Source: Linyphia triangularis
Lineage: Eukaryota; Arthropoda; Arachnida; Araneae; Linyphiidae
Length of the DNA stretch: 64,000 nt
Direction: 5' to 3'
Assembly: GCA_963978545.1 (NCBI GenBank)
Contig: OZ021726.1
Location: forward strand, 50,823,959 to 50,887,958
The translations under genes and the position numbers were made by a program. Of the stretch, positions 15,001 to 30,000 are shown piece by piece. Every line of letters begins with the position of its first letter. Position 1 is the stretch's first letter. A model generated the notes under the pieces. The model worked only from the letters and a program-made list of their open reading frames with translations. It was not told the DNA's origin and did no database searches.

Positions 15001-18000
15001 TTAGGAATCCCTGCTTTAGATTCAAGAGAAATTCCTTCTGAAAAATCATATTTGATGTTGATTTATTTCCTTTTTGAAATGCTAAAAGATAATAATTCAA
15101 AAATCTTACTTCGTAAGAATCTCCAAACCACATTTGGTCCAATTTCACAAACAAAAGCCTCATCTCCATTGGGAAGAACAGCAATATCGTGTGGTCTTGA
15201 GAATGTCTAGGAATCATTAATCAAATAATTTAAGGAAAATTATAAAAAAAAATGAATATTAAAGTTTACATTGGCTGAGATTTTATAAACAGACATAATC
15301 TTAATTCTAATAGTGAAAGAAATAAAGCAACATTTACAATAAGGAATTCATACAATTGTTATTTAAACACAAATAAAATTAGTGTAAAAATCTGGGGCAA
15401 GTTTGAAGTAATTATGTGATAATCTTAAGGGTATTCTTTGATTTATGGTATTTATAACATAAAAAATGCAAAGCATTTACATTTATTACAACAAAGTAGT
15501 TTTAAAATCAAAAATGTTTTAGAGGATTACAAATAATTTACATTTCAAGCTAAATTTCCTATCAAATTTAGACTAATGATAAATGAATAATAAAATATGT
15601 AATTAAATATACATTCACTAAAAATTGGCAAGTATAATCTTTTGAATTTTTTTTAAAGATACAGAATTCTAAATAATATCATTTGAATGAAAAAATTATT
15701 TCAGAAGTACAGGGTTTCTGCCAAAATAAAATGTCACAAATCAATGACTTTTCATGAGTTTCCAAGACTGAAGCAAATAATTTTCCATGACTCAAGAAAT
15801 CAAACCACAAAAATAATAATAATAATAACCTATATGAATTTTACTAACACGAACACAGTAAGTAATTCAATGTACCATAAAATGATTTTTATAAAGTTTT
15901 ATTTTCAATTAAGTAAAAAATCCTTGATTCAGAACTTCCAAATTAGAAGAAAAGGGAAAAATAATTTTCCATTCTTTGACATTTCAGTGTTAAAAAAGCT
16001 AATCAATCTTTAATAATAAAGAAATATTGGAAGAAAGAATAAGTCAATAATAATAAATTGTATCATCAAAAATCGAATGTTTGATATCAACAATGCAAAA
16101 CAGAAGAAAGAAGACAGGAAAAAAATACTAAAAAAACGTAAACACAAGCTTGTCAAAACTGTTCCTTTCAGTTCTCATATTATGAAATTTTTTTTGCCTA
16201 CGAGACCTTAATCATGTGATGTCACAAATGTAGAGTTCAGAAACGTTTTTATTGACCCCAATTTTGTGACCGTCGTTTCCGTCAGGACGTAAATAAAAAC
16301 ATAGATGAATTTTTGATGAGTTGAATAGCGATCATTGGGTCTGTCACATCACAGTTACGTGATTTTACTAAAAATTTTCAGAAATCCAAGAAATTCACTG
16401 TATATCTATTACTTATGGCTATTTTTTGCTCAAAATCATGACTTTCCATGACAAAATTTACCCAATGTCCAAATTCATGACTTTCCATGGCATTTCTTGA
16501 CTTTCCATAGGTGCGGAAACATAACAAGTATTAAATTAAAGAAAAAAATATTCTTTGATACTGGAGTATAATGCTTTTAAGTATACATAAAAAAAATATT
16601 TTGAAATCACTTACTCCAACAGCTGGTGCAAAAACATTCAACAATCTTTGATCGGTTACATTGAAAACAAAAGCTCGTACCATATGGTCTTTAATTATAG
16701 CTTCGCCACAAACAGCAAGAAGCAGCCCTAGAATGAATAACTTAGTCATGAAAATACTGCCCCATAAAAATATTACTTTAAAATTGTAGCGCTTAAAGAA
16801 TGTATCACATATGAATTTGAATAAAATATATTTTTTCAGTAATCAAAGTAATATATTGTAAAGTCAAATAGCAGGTTATTTAATATTTTGTTACAATTCT
16901 TAATGAATTAGAATTAATTCCACGATGCTACTATATAATAACTACAAATGAACATTTTTTAATTGCAAAATACAATAGAAAAAAACCTTGCCTTTCTCTT
17001 GCGCATAGGCAATAGAATACAATGTTCCACCAAATTCCTCTCGTTGGATTTGAAAACGAAATCTCCCAGTAACCATTGTAAAACACTGAATTCGACCATT
17101 TTCTCTGTCGGCAACACAAGTCAAATCCTTATCTTCAAGCAGCACTACTTTGTGAGGAATCCTAAAACTTCCCACAGGAGGGTTTCCTGTGAATAATATA
17201 ATTTTTGGATTTGATATTATGGAAGAAACAATACATTTCTCTGTTCGAAAATACTAAGTCATTTATATGTTTTATATATTAGTAACTTACTTTCGAATCC
17301 ATTATCATGTTTACCCCATTGGCTCAAGAATTTACCATCTGCAGAAAAACGTACTATTCTTGAGTTGCAGTATCTGTAAGGAAATATTGGTATAATAGCT
17401 CCAAAACAACCTTCATAAGTAAACAAATTTATTCAATAACACTCCATAAAATTAGTTGCTTGATTATTAGTTTGATTTTATTGCAACATACTCCATAATG
17501 AAACCAGGAAATAAGTAAATTTTAAAGGAAAATTATGCAAAATACTGGTAACTGACTCTGGTAAAAAAAAATAGTACTGTCGAACCTCATTAAATCGAAC
17601 ATGCCTAAAATGAACTACATTTGTAATCCCCGTCCTATTGTATGTACAAATAATATAATTTTCTATGTTTAAGACAAATATGCTTATTGCAAACTATCAG
17701 ATTAACCAAACTCATATCTGAAGTTCCCAACATTCAAACTTCCAATCAGTAGAGCAAGCAAGTCGTTTGTCACTTGTTACCAACTTCATTTTCCCAAACT
17801 GTCTTTAAACAAACATCCAATATACAAGTCATACTTTGTGTATTTGGCTGTTTTGGTTGGAGTTACGATGATTGCGATATTTTTTTACTCTTAGCAACTG
17901 GTTTAAACCTGTTGATCTGTGTTCTCCATCGCCAACTAGGCAGATCTATACCTACCGTAAAGTTTATATATGACCTTATCAAGTGATGAAAAGACTTCAA

Positions 18001-21000
18001 TGTGGGGGCTATGAGGAGTTCTCACTCTCGTTATTTGACTACTAGAAAACCGTAAAGAGTCCCCTTGAAAGAAAAGAGAAGTGCTAATAGTAAGAAGGGG
18101 TGAGGGGTGCCAGGACACATATGCGACAGGTATCAAACAATCTAAATACCGGTTTTTAACTTGTTGAGATTTTTCCAAGGGTTCTACAGGTGACACAGCG
18201 ACAGGTTCAAACTTTCCCTTTTCTTGTCTTGTTGTCCTTAGAATGCTGTTTACTTCTCTGTTAGTTTTTTTGTTAAAATTCAGGAATTTGCAACAGCCTA
18301 ACATTCAATGGATATATAATTTCATACTCAGTTGCCATTCGCGAATTGTAGTATTGTTCTTGTGGGTAGATTGAAATTGAAGTGTGTATTTTAGAATGAG
18401 TTCTAACAGTTAAAAAACCTTAACTTTGGCAGAAAAATATGCAGTACTTATGGAAGTTGATGACAGAGTCAAGACTAAAAATGAAATTGGTGCTAATTTT
18501 GGAATTCCCTAAAGCACATTATCTACAATTTAAAAGAATCGTGAAAAAAATTAAAGCAGCTTAAGCAACAAACCAATTTGAACCCAAATGCAAGCGGATG
18601 AGAATTGCAAAGAATAAAGATGTGGAAATTATATTAATGAAATGAATATAAGAACAGGGTGGCCACAAAATTCAGGAAAAAAAGTTCCCTGATAATTTCC
18701 TGATTTCCCTGACAGATTTCTAAAAAATTCCCTGATTTTAGGGCAAACTTTTTTCCAAATTTCCTCAATTTTCTTAGGTTTTCCAGATGTCTTGGCATCC
18801 TGAACAAATAGAACATGTATTCTAAAGAGATAATATGCAATTTTTAAAAAATAGTTTTACTGGTAATGAAAAGTGTAAATTATTCCGTAACATTAAACTT
18901 CTAATGGCTTACCACTACAAATCTCCATGTAAATAGCGCCAAAATATGGATGAACGTGCCTTAAACAAAATAAAATTTCCCTGATTTTTATGAAATTTTA
19001 AAAAGTTCCCTGACATTTCCCTGATTTTTTCCAGAATCAGAAAGCTCCCTGACATTTCCCTGATTTCCAGGCACTGTGGCCACTCTGAAGAAGTTCGAAG
19101 TCAGAATTTAACTTTGACTGGAGAAATTTCACAGGAAAAATGTTATTTTTTGCTGATGCTTTCAATGTGGTGGATTTTCAAGCTTCGTCTGGTATGCTTC
19201 AAGGAATCAGTTTCAAGGAATGACAAGGCATCATATGCAAGAAAGTTTGTGAGGAAGAAGCTGATGTGACTTTACCTTATGTACTTTACTATACGATAAT
19301 TTTCAAAGAATTTCTCTTGTAATCTCAATTAATAAACATAGTAACTTTTAAATCTTCATTTTTAAAAATTTTTAGATTAGAGTTCAAGAAATTGTATTGT
19401 TTTATGGCAAATCAGGAATTTATCACTTTTACTTATGCATTTGGAACTAAATTTGTGTTTCGGAAATACATGAGAAATTCTTTTAGTTTTTTTTTTGGGG
19501 GGGGGGGGGGAATTAAACCTTGGTTAAGACGAACTAATTTTAAAGGCTCCTTGGGGAATTAGTTTGTATGAGATTTGACTTTATCTTTATTAGTTATATA
19601 AAAATATTTAAAAGAAAATACCTTCAAATGGAGTCTTCAATAATTTAGCAATGCAGAAAATGGGAAGGAACTTTTACTAAAATGCATTGCGTACATTTTA
19701 GTAAAAGTTCTTTAAAGTAAAAGCATTTTGATCACTTCTTCAAGTGTGCCAATTGGAATTATAAATTTATTCACACTCGGTCATTAATAATAGTTATTGA
19801 CGTATAGCCTCAAACCGAGCTGCTTTTTTGTTTATTACGATGGACTAAAATATATATATATATTATTTTAGTGCATCATTATATACAAAAAAAAAAAAAA
19901 AAAAAGTGACAGAAATTTGAGGCTATACCTTATTAACTACTATTAATTAATGGTATTTGTGCATGCACGTCACACACATACATATCTATTTAAAAGGGTT
20001 AGAATAAAAATTCTACCAATGCAGTAAATAACTTATGAGTAACTTTAAGTCACATAATTGTTGTTCAATACCAGCCATACTAGAATGAAACTGAACAATG
20101 AAAATTGTATAAATGATAGTGGCATTATCTCTTAGGACCAGCTAAATTGAAAAAAGTCCTGTAAGTAAATAAGTGCAATAAACACAATGATAGGTTGTAC
20201 ACTTATTCAGAACTAAAGCCTTAAGCAGAACATTTCTCATACTCCACTCACTATTCACTAGAATTGTACCCAGATATATTAAATGAAAGTAATGAAAAGG
20301 GATTATACAACTCACCCATCTGCAACATAAATGTCGCCATTTTTACTAACAGCCACACTGGCTGGCTTGCAGAAATGGTCATTGTCATCACCATTCACAA
20401 ACTTCTCACCCAGTACAAGGGCAGGTTTTTTCAGGTTAGATGCAGTAAACTTGAACACCTGGTTAAATAATAAAATTACATGTAGCTTTTATTTTTAATA
20501 ATGAAACTTTTGATTACTGAATATTGGACACATAACCTGATCTTTCGTGGAGATATATGTAATTGGAAATTGTTAAAAAAAAATCTGCCTTTGCTTGTTT
20601 TAAATGCATATGTAATATTGTAAAGCCAAAGTTATATAAATTTTGCTATCAGTATATAACTCCAAATTGCTAATGATACTTTATGCAAATGGGAATGAAA
20701 TTCCCTCCTCCCTTCAAACTTTAACTAAAAGCGCATTAAAATTTGTGACATCACAATGCTAGATATAACATTGCGATGTCACAGTGGGAAAGAATACAAC
20801 TCATTTAGCTTAAAGCGTGAATGTGTGACAATATTTTATGAAGATCAATTTAAAAGTGTTGCTTTTGTCAATTCACATAAATTATGGATGTCCACCAATT
20901 TGATAACTTTAACTATCAGACCTAAAATAGCCTAATTATTTTCATCTAAGAAAGTTAGTTTGGAAGCAGAGGAAGAAGATTTTTGCAATTTACATTGACT

Positions 21001-24000
21001 TTGATTGTAATTGAATTCTAAAGAGTTAATTGAGGATTCTTAAACCAGATAGTTTATATATATATTAACACAGAATCACCCTAATTAAAAAATAAGATTA
21101 GTATGTTTTTAAGCAAAAAAAAATCAGTTTAAACTGTTGATCAAAATCAAAGTACTGGCGATGTTATAAGAGGGGAAAATAATCCTCTGATATCACAATA
21201 CTGATCCATTCATGACCACAGAGAAAAAATGCACTTAAAAACACTAGGTTTATTTTCAATTTTGTAATTTCTTTCACAAAAACTATAGTTTATCTATTGT
21301 TAGGATATTGTTTAGCCATATTTTTACAACTCCTTATAAAGTTTTATTAATAGTGTCAAACACCTTATTCTGTAGAGAAAAATGGGTATTCAAGTTAAAA
21401 AATACATTGTTAAAACTCTTTCTGTGATAGTTTTTAGCAAACTTGATTGAATTGTGAACTTGATTGAAACTTTAAAATTGATGAATGTACTGAAACAATG
21501 AACCTTGAGCACATTAGATAAAAAATGCAAGTTACTCTGTCAAATTTTAGATACAGTAGGTACTTACAGCATGAAAGTGATCTAGTTTCAAATGTTGTTA
21601 ATATAGCAATTGCTGGAACACATAACTAGTCTATAATAATGAAACAAAGAGTCTGTCTTTCCCTCTATATAAAGCGACTTCAAATACTGGTACAGCTGTG
21701 AAATTTTCAACATATGTAATTTTATACTTCTAATTGGAAAAGAATGTTAAAATTTTGATTAATTTTTTTTTAATTAATTTTTTTACAAAGCAATTTTTAA
21801 TTGGCATACAGCTCTTAAATTTTCAATATAAGTAGTTTTGATTTCTAATTGGACCTTTGGGAAACACAATGTTTAATATTCTCAGAGGGGTAAGAGGGGT
21901 TGAGTTATTGTATTACAGAGAAAATTTTATGTTTCTCAACAGTGGAGTGGGTTCTAATAGTAAGGTTTTACGTAGCAATTAATCTTTAAGTGAGTGAAGT
22001 GAGCTTATGCTTGCACAGTGATGAACCTTTCAGCGAGAGAAGTCAGCTTTTGCAGCAATGAACCTTTCAACAAGTGAAGTGAGCTTGTGCTTATGTGTAA
22101 AACTTTTCATTGAGTGAAGCAAGCTGTGTTTGCATGACAATGACTCTTTTTGCGAGCTAAGCAAGCTTGGTTTTGCATAGTAATGAAACCTTTTAACAAG
22201 TGAAGCGTCAAAAACTGGGACCTATACACAAATGACAGGCCTTTACAATACGGGTCCACGCAGCTACTTCTTATATATTAGAGACATGTTTTGAGTTTAC
22301 TTTGATAGTTGAAGAGGACAAATATAAGTTCAAGATGTAATGTGTCCTATTTAAAAAAAGCAATGTTACTTACTTGATGAAGAGCCACATCAGTTAACCA
22401 AAAACTACCATCAGAATTGATAAATAAGCCATGAGGCATATAAAATCTGGAGAAAAGGAACAAAATTATTAGTACCATAATATTCAGAACTATGATAAGA
22501 GAAAAAGAAACTTTAGTTACTTACAAGTCATTTCCCCATTCTTTTACCAACATTCCTGTAGCTGAATCTAAATGAATGACAGTTGGGGCTCTGATTGGTC
22601 CATCCTCGACAAGAGCATAGTTGTTGTAATAATCAAAAGTTCTAAAAGATAATAATAATAATAAAAACTTAAATTGTTCAGCTTTACAGACTATCTATTC
22701 TTATTAAAACGAATTGATATAGTTTTATTATTGTTCTAATGGTCTTTAATTTTCGGAGTTCTCAACCCATTTTAATAAATTAATTTTTGAGTAACTTAAC
22801 CTAGGTTCCTTCTTGATTTAAAACTATTTCGTTTCGTGGTGTTCAGCCCTTCCTGTTTACTTAATTTTATCGGATTAAAATTGAATTTAAAATTACCAAC
22901 ATGTAGAGGGCAAGAAATGCAATAAATAATTAATTTAAAACAGACAATTGTAAAAAGGCCTGAAAAAAAGGAAATACATCTATAAACAATGTAACAAAAC
23001 ATTATTTTCTAGACCATTTTTTTGCACTCGAGATGTTCTAAAACATGGTGAAATGCAATAAAATGCCTAAATTTTCTGTTGAAATCAAACAAATGTGAAC
23101 TTACTGCTCATTCCAAACATGATCAGCTCGATGAAATATCACAACGTTTCCGCTATTATCTACAGTCACAGCAGCTATTTGCCCAAATCGCAGGGCCTTA
23201 GAAGGCCAATCTTTTACATCTTGATACACTATAAAAAGGAAGCTTAATAGTTATCTAGGAGAAAAAAAGAACCATTTCAAATTTTTGTTATCTGATTGAA
23301 TGAAAAACACTTAATAGCTTATAATTATTACATAATTAAAGTATTGAATTGTATGTAGTATATTTTAGAGAGATATTTCCAAATTTATCAAGTGAGTGTT
23401 TTAAGACTTTTTGTTACAGTTATCATACATTTTTTATTAAGGTACTTTAAATGACACAAGGTTCTATTGTAAATTGAATATTGAGTACATATAACAAAGC
23501 TTCATTTCAATTCAATAAAAGAGTGTTCTTAATAAAAGTTCAATCTCTCTAAAATTAAACTTCTTATTAAACAATTTATTTGACTTCCGATAATAGGAAC
23601 TAAATGTATCAGAAGGATTTGAATTATGAACAAAAGAAGGCCCAGTAATCATTTAAGCACTTGTAATCTATAATCAACCCCTAATGTGCAACAAATCCCA
23701 TGGTAGTCCAATGGAAGAACTTGCAATGTCAATTGGGAATTGCCACACCTTTATAAATTAAATCACTGTTATCTAAAAATGTTTTTTCAAAATCCAAACA
23801 CATATTTTTATTTCAATTTTGCAACAGGATACATCACTATATGGTTTATGGAAAAGGGTGGTAACAAAATTTAGCAAACAACTTCCCTGATTTTTTAATA
23901 CATGTTTTTATCTAAGTTTCTCGACTCATTTTTCTTATTATGTAGAAATCTAAATATCAAGGTGTAAGTAAATTTATGACAATTTTGATTGCAAGTTTGG

Positions 24001-27000
24001 GGATGAAAATCCAAAAACTTTTTGGATGTGTGTGAAATTTTAACAAATTACCTTGATATTTTGAAAATTAAATTTCTATAGAAAATAAAATTTCAAAATA
24101 TATCCTTACTTAGTTGTGAATACAGAAATAGTTAGCACATTTTTCACAACTCTTCAAATTAATGCAAAACCCCAATATTTTTTTTTTTTTTTTTTAATTA
24201 AAAACACATAAGCCTAACCCATTTGAAAAAAAAAAATGAAAAAAAATCTCTTACTGTATTCATTATTCAACAGTCCATTTGATTTTTCATTATAAGCCGC
24301 CAAACCGTTGAGTGAACTGAACTGGGAAGGAGGAGTTTGGTCATTCCCAAAACCGTTATAAGTGATGGGAGAGGGGTGGTGGTGATGACCCTTTCCTGAT
24401 GCCTGCTGTTCCATTTCTGGATTCTGGGGCAAAGGGATGTCATTACCCATTGGGAGAGACTCAACCAGATCTTGGAACTGGATCCCAAAACAGGGTGGAG
24501 ATTGACCTGCCAAGATGTTGCGATACTCAGTGTAGTACATGATATACAGGTTGCACATTTCATCAGTGGAAGATGAGCTAGAATTGAAGTAAAAAATTTT
24601 AGTAGTATTTTGTAATAATGAGCACTATGTAATTTCATTCATAAGTTTTATGTATGTGTAAAATATTTTAAATGAAAATTTGCTATTGCTATTTAAAAAT
24701 TGCTATATTCAAGTACTTTTGAAAAGTGATAGAACAATCAGTACTTATAATTATATTCTTCCTAATGGATGATTACCTATATGTTTTAAAAGTTTAACTT
24801 CATTTTAAACTGTGAATTCTCTAATTTGCTTACATACGGATCAAGTCAGTCTCAGAAAAGGGGTCATTAACAACTGCTATTAAAGTCAGAAAAGGATTTT
24901 GAATAGATTTTCATTAAATGAAGTTGTAATAGTTCCTAAATCGATAAAAATAATAAGTAAATGTATTTGTTGTGAAGGATAAAGATACCATAAAATATTG
25001 ACAGTTTCAGAATAGTTTTTATAAATGTATGAATGGAAATTTAATTAAAGTTTATGATAAAATAAAGGCATCACTGAAAGACCATCCAAATCATAATTCA
25101 GTGAGACATATTTAAAAAGCTAAAATGAGCTTTCTTACTCATTTTGGCATACCCTTTTTTAAATACATCTCAGAGCACATTAAAGAAATCATTTAAAAAC
25201 AATTTGAATATTAAGTAAGCTAGATAAACCCTTAAAACTCATGGTTAATCTCACAAATTTTTTACTTGCTTTATGAAATTCAAAGTAACAAGTGTTGTGG
25301 TGTTATTTCACTGATTTACATAAGTTAGATGTGATATATGACTCATGTGGTACATATTTTAGTAGCTACTTACCCAATATTTACAGGGTGATTCATGTTA
25401 GTAGAGTTGTAAGTACATCGTGCAGCCTAAGAAGGAAAAAGCGATACAAGTTAAAACCATTTCAATTAAAAAAGGAATTTTTAAAGGGGAATGAGTATTG
25501 ATAATGTTACTTATAAGTATAAAAAGTTATTCTTATTAAAATATCAATCATAGCAGTCACAGTAATATCTAACTAAGTGAAACTTTAAAAAAAAAAAAAA
25601 ATCATGATTGTTAAAGGGTTCTCACCAAGCAAAAACATAATATACTTAGCTAGAAAAAAAGTGATACATATATATTTTTCTACACCAAGTTGTATGGATC
25701 AACTGGCATCATACGTTAAGGCCGCCTTTAAAGAAAGCACATAAATTATTTCCTTGGAGCCGTTTATGTAATGACATATTGATTCCAATCAATAATATTT
25801 ACTTATTAATTTGTAAGAAATATAATTATATTAAATGAAAGAATTTACAAATAAATTGTTGTTGGTCACCAAAAATAATTCTACTATTATAAGTTATATC
25901 AAGGGCTTAGCAAATTTAACAAGTCCTCATACCAATGGTAAGAAGAAAATGCTAATTTTATTTTTGAACATTGCATACTGCTTGAATTAAACAAGTAACT
26001 TAATAAAACAAGGCAATTCAATCTTGATCATAGGTGCTGGCATGATCATTTGTATCATACAAATTGCATACAAGAGGTTGCAAGTTTTCTAAATCACTTT
26101 AATTGGCAGGTTTCTTTACAAGTCTCATTGTTGTTTTTCCTGATATATAAATTCTTTTTCTAGCACTTGTAATGTTTCATGAGTAAGATACAGACAATGG
26201 ATGTTTTTAAGGTAATAAGCAAATTGTCACTCTTAACACAAAGATACGAAAGCAACTATTAAACTAACCTCACATATATCAATTTGTGTTGAAAACGATG
26301 AAAAGTACCATGATACAAAATTGAAAAGATAATTAGCAATACCCCTTTAAATATTTTACTGCTACTTTGCCATTGTGACTTGGCGGTGAAACACTGTCCA
26401 GTTCCTAGAACTTGAAATCTAGTTAATCAGTTTTTGTATGGGTATCTTAACCAATCAAGATTACTGGGAACATAATTTCATTTTGATGATTTGTGGTTAA
26501 GAGGGCAAAATTGAGGACAGGAGTGGAAGAAGACATGCTTTTAACTTGCAATCTATTTAATCAATTTTAACCGGGCAATATCTGTCACAGCTATTTCAGC
26601 ATTGGCAACATTGGACAGGGTTGTATAAACATAATCATTTTAAAATCACATCTATAAACAATTACTCACCAAAATATCACCAGTAGTGATTGTAAGTTTT
26701 CTGTCCATTGGATAAAAGGCCTAGAAAATAGTAAAATAAAAACTTCAGGCTATTCTTATAAAAAGTTGTTTTAATTCAATAAAACTGATATTATAAAAGT
26801 ATTTTTGATATGGGTTTTTTAAAAAACTAGCATAGATTATTAGATAGTAAAATAATTAGCATATATTTTTCAAATAAGATTTGAAACAATAGAATTTTTA
26901 AACAAAAGATTTTGATAATATATCTAGTATATTCATTTAGTAAAAAAATAATTAAGTGCAATATCTTCAAAGAAACAAGTTTACCTGAGGCCATTGTGGA

Positions 27001-30000
27001 TTTCCTTTGGCCAGCATAGTCCAACTGTTATTTAAGGGATGCAAAATATATCCAGTAACAACTGTACCCAATTTGTGTGTATGCACACGATAGGCAAATG
27101 GATGAATTGTGTATGTTTCATCGTACTTGCAATTAGCATCCACATGGTACACTGAAATATATATAAAAAAAAAATAAAAAAATTATGATTTAATAATTAG
27201 TTAATCTGATATTGTAATGTTTAACCCGATGTAACAAACTTATAAGTCATTTCTTGATGCCAAATGTTTTGAAAATATCTGGTATAATAGCAAATGGTCA
27301 GGATGATACAAAATTTAGCTAACTGTTAAAGTAATTCTGCATTCAAAGGCTAACATCTGAAAAAAAAAAAAAGAAGAAAAAAAAGAGAAAAATTGGAAAA
27401 GTCTAAAATCACATGCTAGAAATTTTTTAATTATAATTTTTACACGGTGGATGCCCATTGTAACAACATAATTTGCTTCATACGTATTTATACAATGTTT
27501 TAGATTGACCAAAGCCTTCTTCCCCCTCATTTCACACAGCTTTCTGAATATTTTCTTTAAAATTTGGAACCTTCCAAAACACTTCACAATTTTTGTCTCA
27601 AAATATTCAAAAGACACTGTATGTAAAAAGTTTGTTTATCAATAAATTTCCAAAATAATAATTTGAATTGTTCAGCCTAATTTGAAATGAAAGCATGCTT
27701 CAACTTTAATTGTAGGTTTGAGAATCTGAACAAGCAAATTCCATACAATTCCAAATAACTTCTGAAAGCTATCAGCAAATGTGCAAATATTGAAACATTA
27801 GTTTGCATACCAGAAAATAACTTTGATCTTTTTTTTTTTTTTCCTTCTTTTTTTTTGTATAATATGCAGCTGGGCAATTACCCTTTAAAGTTCTTTGGAT
27901 AAGCATCATTTCTCATTTTAAATAATAAGAATAATACAGTAGAATTTTTGTTTAAGTTATTTAGTTGAATACTCTTTAAACAAGATAGTAAATTAAGTAA
28001 ATGTTTTTGATTACAAAAAACAGATAATTTGGCATTTTATTGCAACTATTGTTTAATACATCAAAGAAAAAAATCAAACTATACATTCAAAAGCATTTGC
28101 TTGTTAATTACTCACAAGGTGTTCTTGGGGGTATCTGAGCTACATCAGCTAAGAGAAGTCGTATGCCAGTAATATATCTTTGTCTAAAATAGATGAAATC
28201 CCACAATCAAAGATATATTTATTTAAAAAAAAAAATTAAAAGTATATTTACAAACATTAAATTGATTATTTCAATCTTCATTAGTAAGCAGGTTTACCTT
28301 TGAGTAGTTAAGTGAAGTTTTAAACCACTATTGTCTGTTACTCCTTCTAAAAAATGAAGTAGAAAGTCTAAAAATGTCTAAAACAATTTATAGAAGTACA
28401 AGTTAGAAAAAACTCCATCTATATATTTACCTGGTATTGGATTAGCATAATGAATTTGTAGTATAAGATAGTGTATGGAACTATTGCCACCAACTAGAAA
28501 GCCAACATCTAGAAAACCATTAAAGATTTCAAATCAGGATTGACTACTTTAAAATTAAAACCAGACTGTTAAAGAATATGTTTCAAGCAAATAAAATCAC
28601 TTTGCTAAATATACTTTAAATAAACACAGAAACAAAATATTTCTTTTTAAATTAATCTTATAAAATATTTCTATAGTTTAAACATAAAATAAGATCCAAT
28701 AACAAAATTGGCACCTGGAGATACACTGAACTATTTCATACAAGAAGGTATAAACAGGAATATAATATAGTATATATGCTAGAAAAAAAAAATTGTTGTT
28801 CACATCCATTAGACTAGAACTTGACAACCTGCAGTTTTTGGCTGATTTCTTGCAGCTCTTTTAAAAAAATTTAAATAACGTAATTAAATTAATTTAAAAA
28901 TAATGTAATGTAATTAAATAAATTTTTAAACTAAACTTTGGCATTGTTTGAAGCTAAAATTAAATTTATGCCTAATAAATATAAGGCATGATTTTCAGAA
29001 TATGTATAAGAAACTAAGAAAATGTAATGCTAAAAGATAGCTAGTGTATGCAGACTGAAGCTTTAAGTTTGAAAGTTTATGCTCTATGTTAACTTAGAAC
29101 TGTAATGTCATTTTTAACACTGGTAATGATTTTCAATCAAGCTTTATTGTTGTAGAAGTTTGAACTGAAGTTACTGCATTAACTTTTTATTATAAAACTT
29201 CTAACTTTATTCTTTATCCAAAAATTATTCTTATCCCAAAAATAAATTATACAATTTGAATTTTTTATTTTTAATTATGTAGTTGAAATATTTTAAAAAC
29301 TTTTATAATTCCAGTAATTGAACATTTAATAAATTTGCAGGCCTAGATTTTCTTTGTGTTATATGTGAAAAAAATAAAAATTAACATATAATTTCGTTTG
29401 CCAATTTTGATGAATGATTGACTAATTTTAGAAGCTCTAGATAGTGAGAAAAAAAAAAAAAAAAAAAAAAAAAAAACAATACATAAGCTACCTTTCAGCA
29501 ACAAAAGTTGCTAATTACTTTTCAAGTTTGATTGAGATCAATTTAGTAGTTTGATAATTTTCAGAGTAAGTGAACAGACAGTCGTCATTAAGATCTTTAG
29601 CATAACATATTAGAAACAACATATCATATTAGATCACCTTGTATCAAATAAAATATTACATGCTTTTTACAAAGAACAGAATTCTAAATAAAATATTTGT
29701 AACAAAATAAGGCAAGAAAATTGAAAAGTGATAGTTTGTGCTCATAATAAAAAGCAGAAGACATTATAATTGTAAATGAACAAAAAACATGAAATATAAA
29801 GCTCTTGATAATGAATGGAAGAATTACGAGTCCATATAAACTATTCCCTCCCTCCCCCTCTTTTTTTTAAATTCAGTAAAAAATTTTGGTCTCACATAGA
29901 GTAGGGACTTAAAACTGAGGTTTGCAAAGATGCAAAATAACGAACCTTTTGGGAGTTCCATAGCAGGTGCATTTTTTGCCCATCCATAGATGACAGCCAT

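Noticed and set aside
15710..16520. A precise TSD for this MITE
   Set aside because: The right terminal bases are eroded and the flanking bases do not match, so only approximate edges are given.
16531..16749. A separate secreted protein starting MTKLFILGLLLAVCGEA on the minus strand
   Set aside because: It resembles a signal peptide by chance; the segment from GLLLAVCGE is PAM exon 18 and the upstream part is intron with a CTAG acceptor.
24267..24638. A 123-codon minus ORF at the PAM linker exon
   Set aside because: It is out of frame with the exon that encodes the PHM DEMCNLYIMYY motif.
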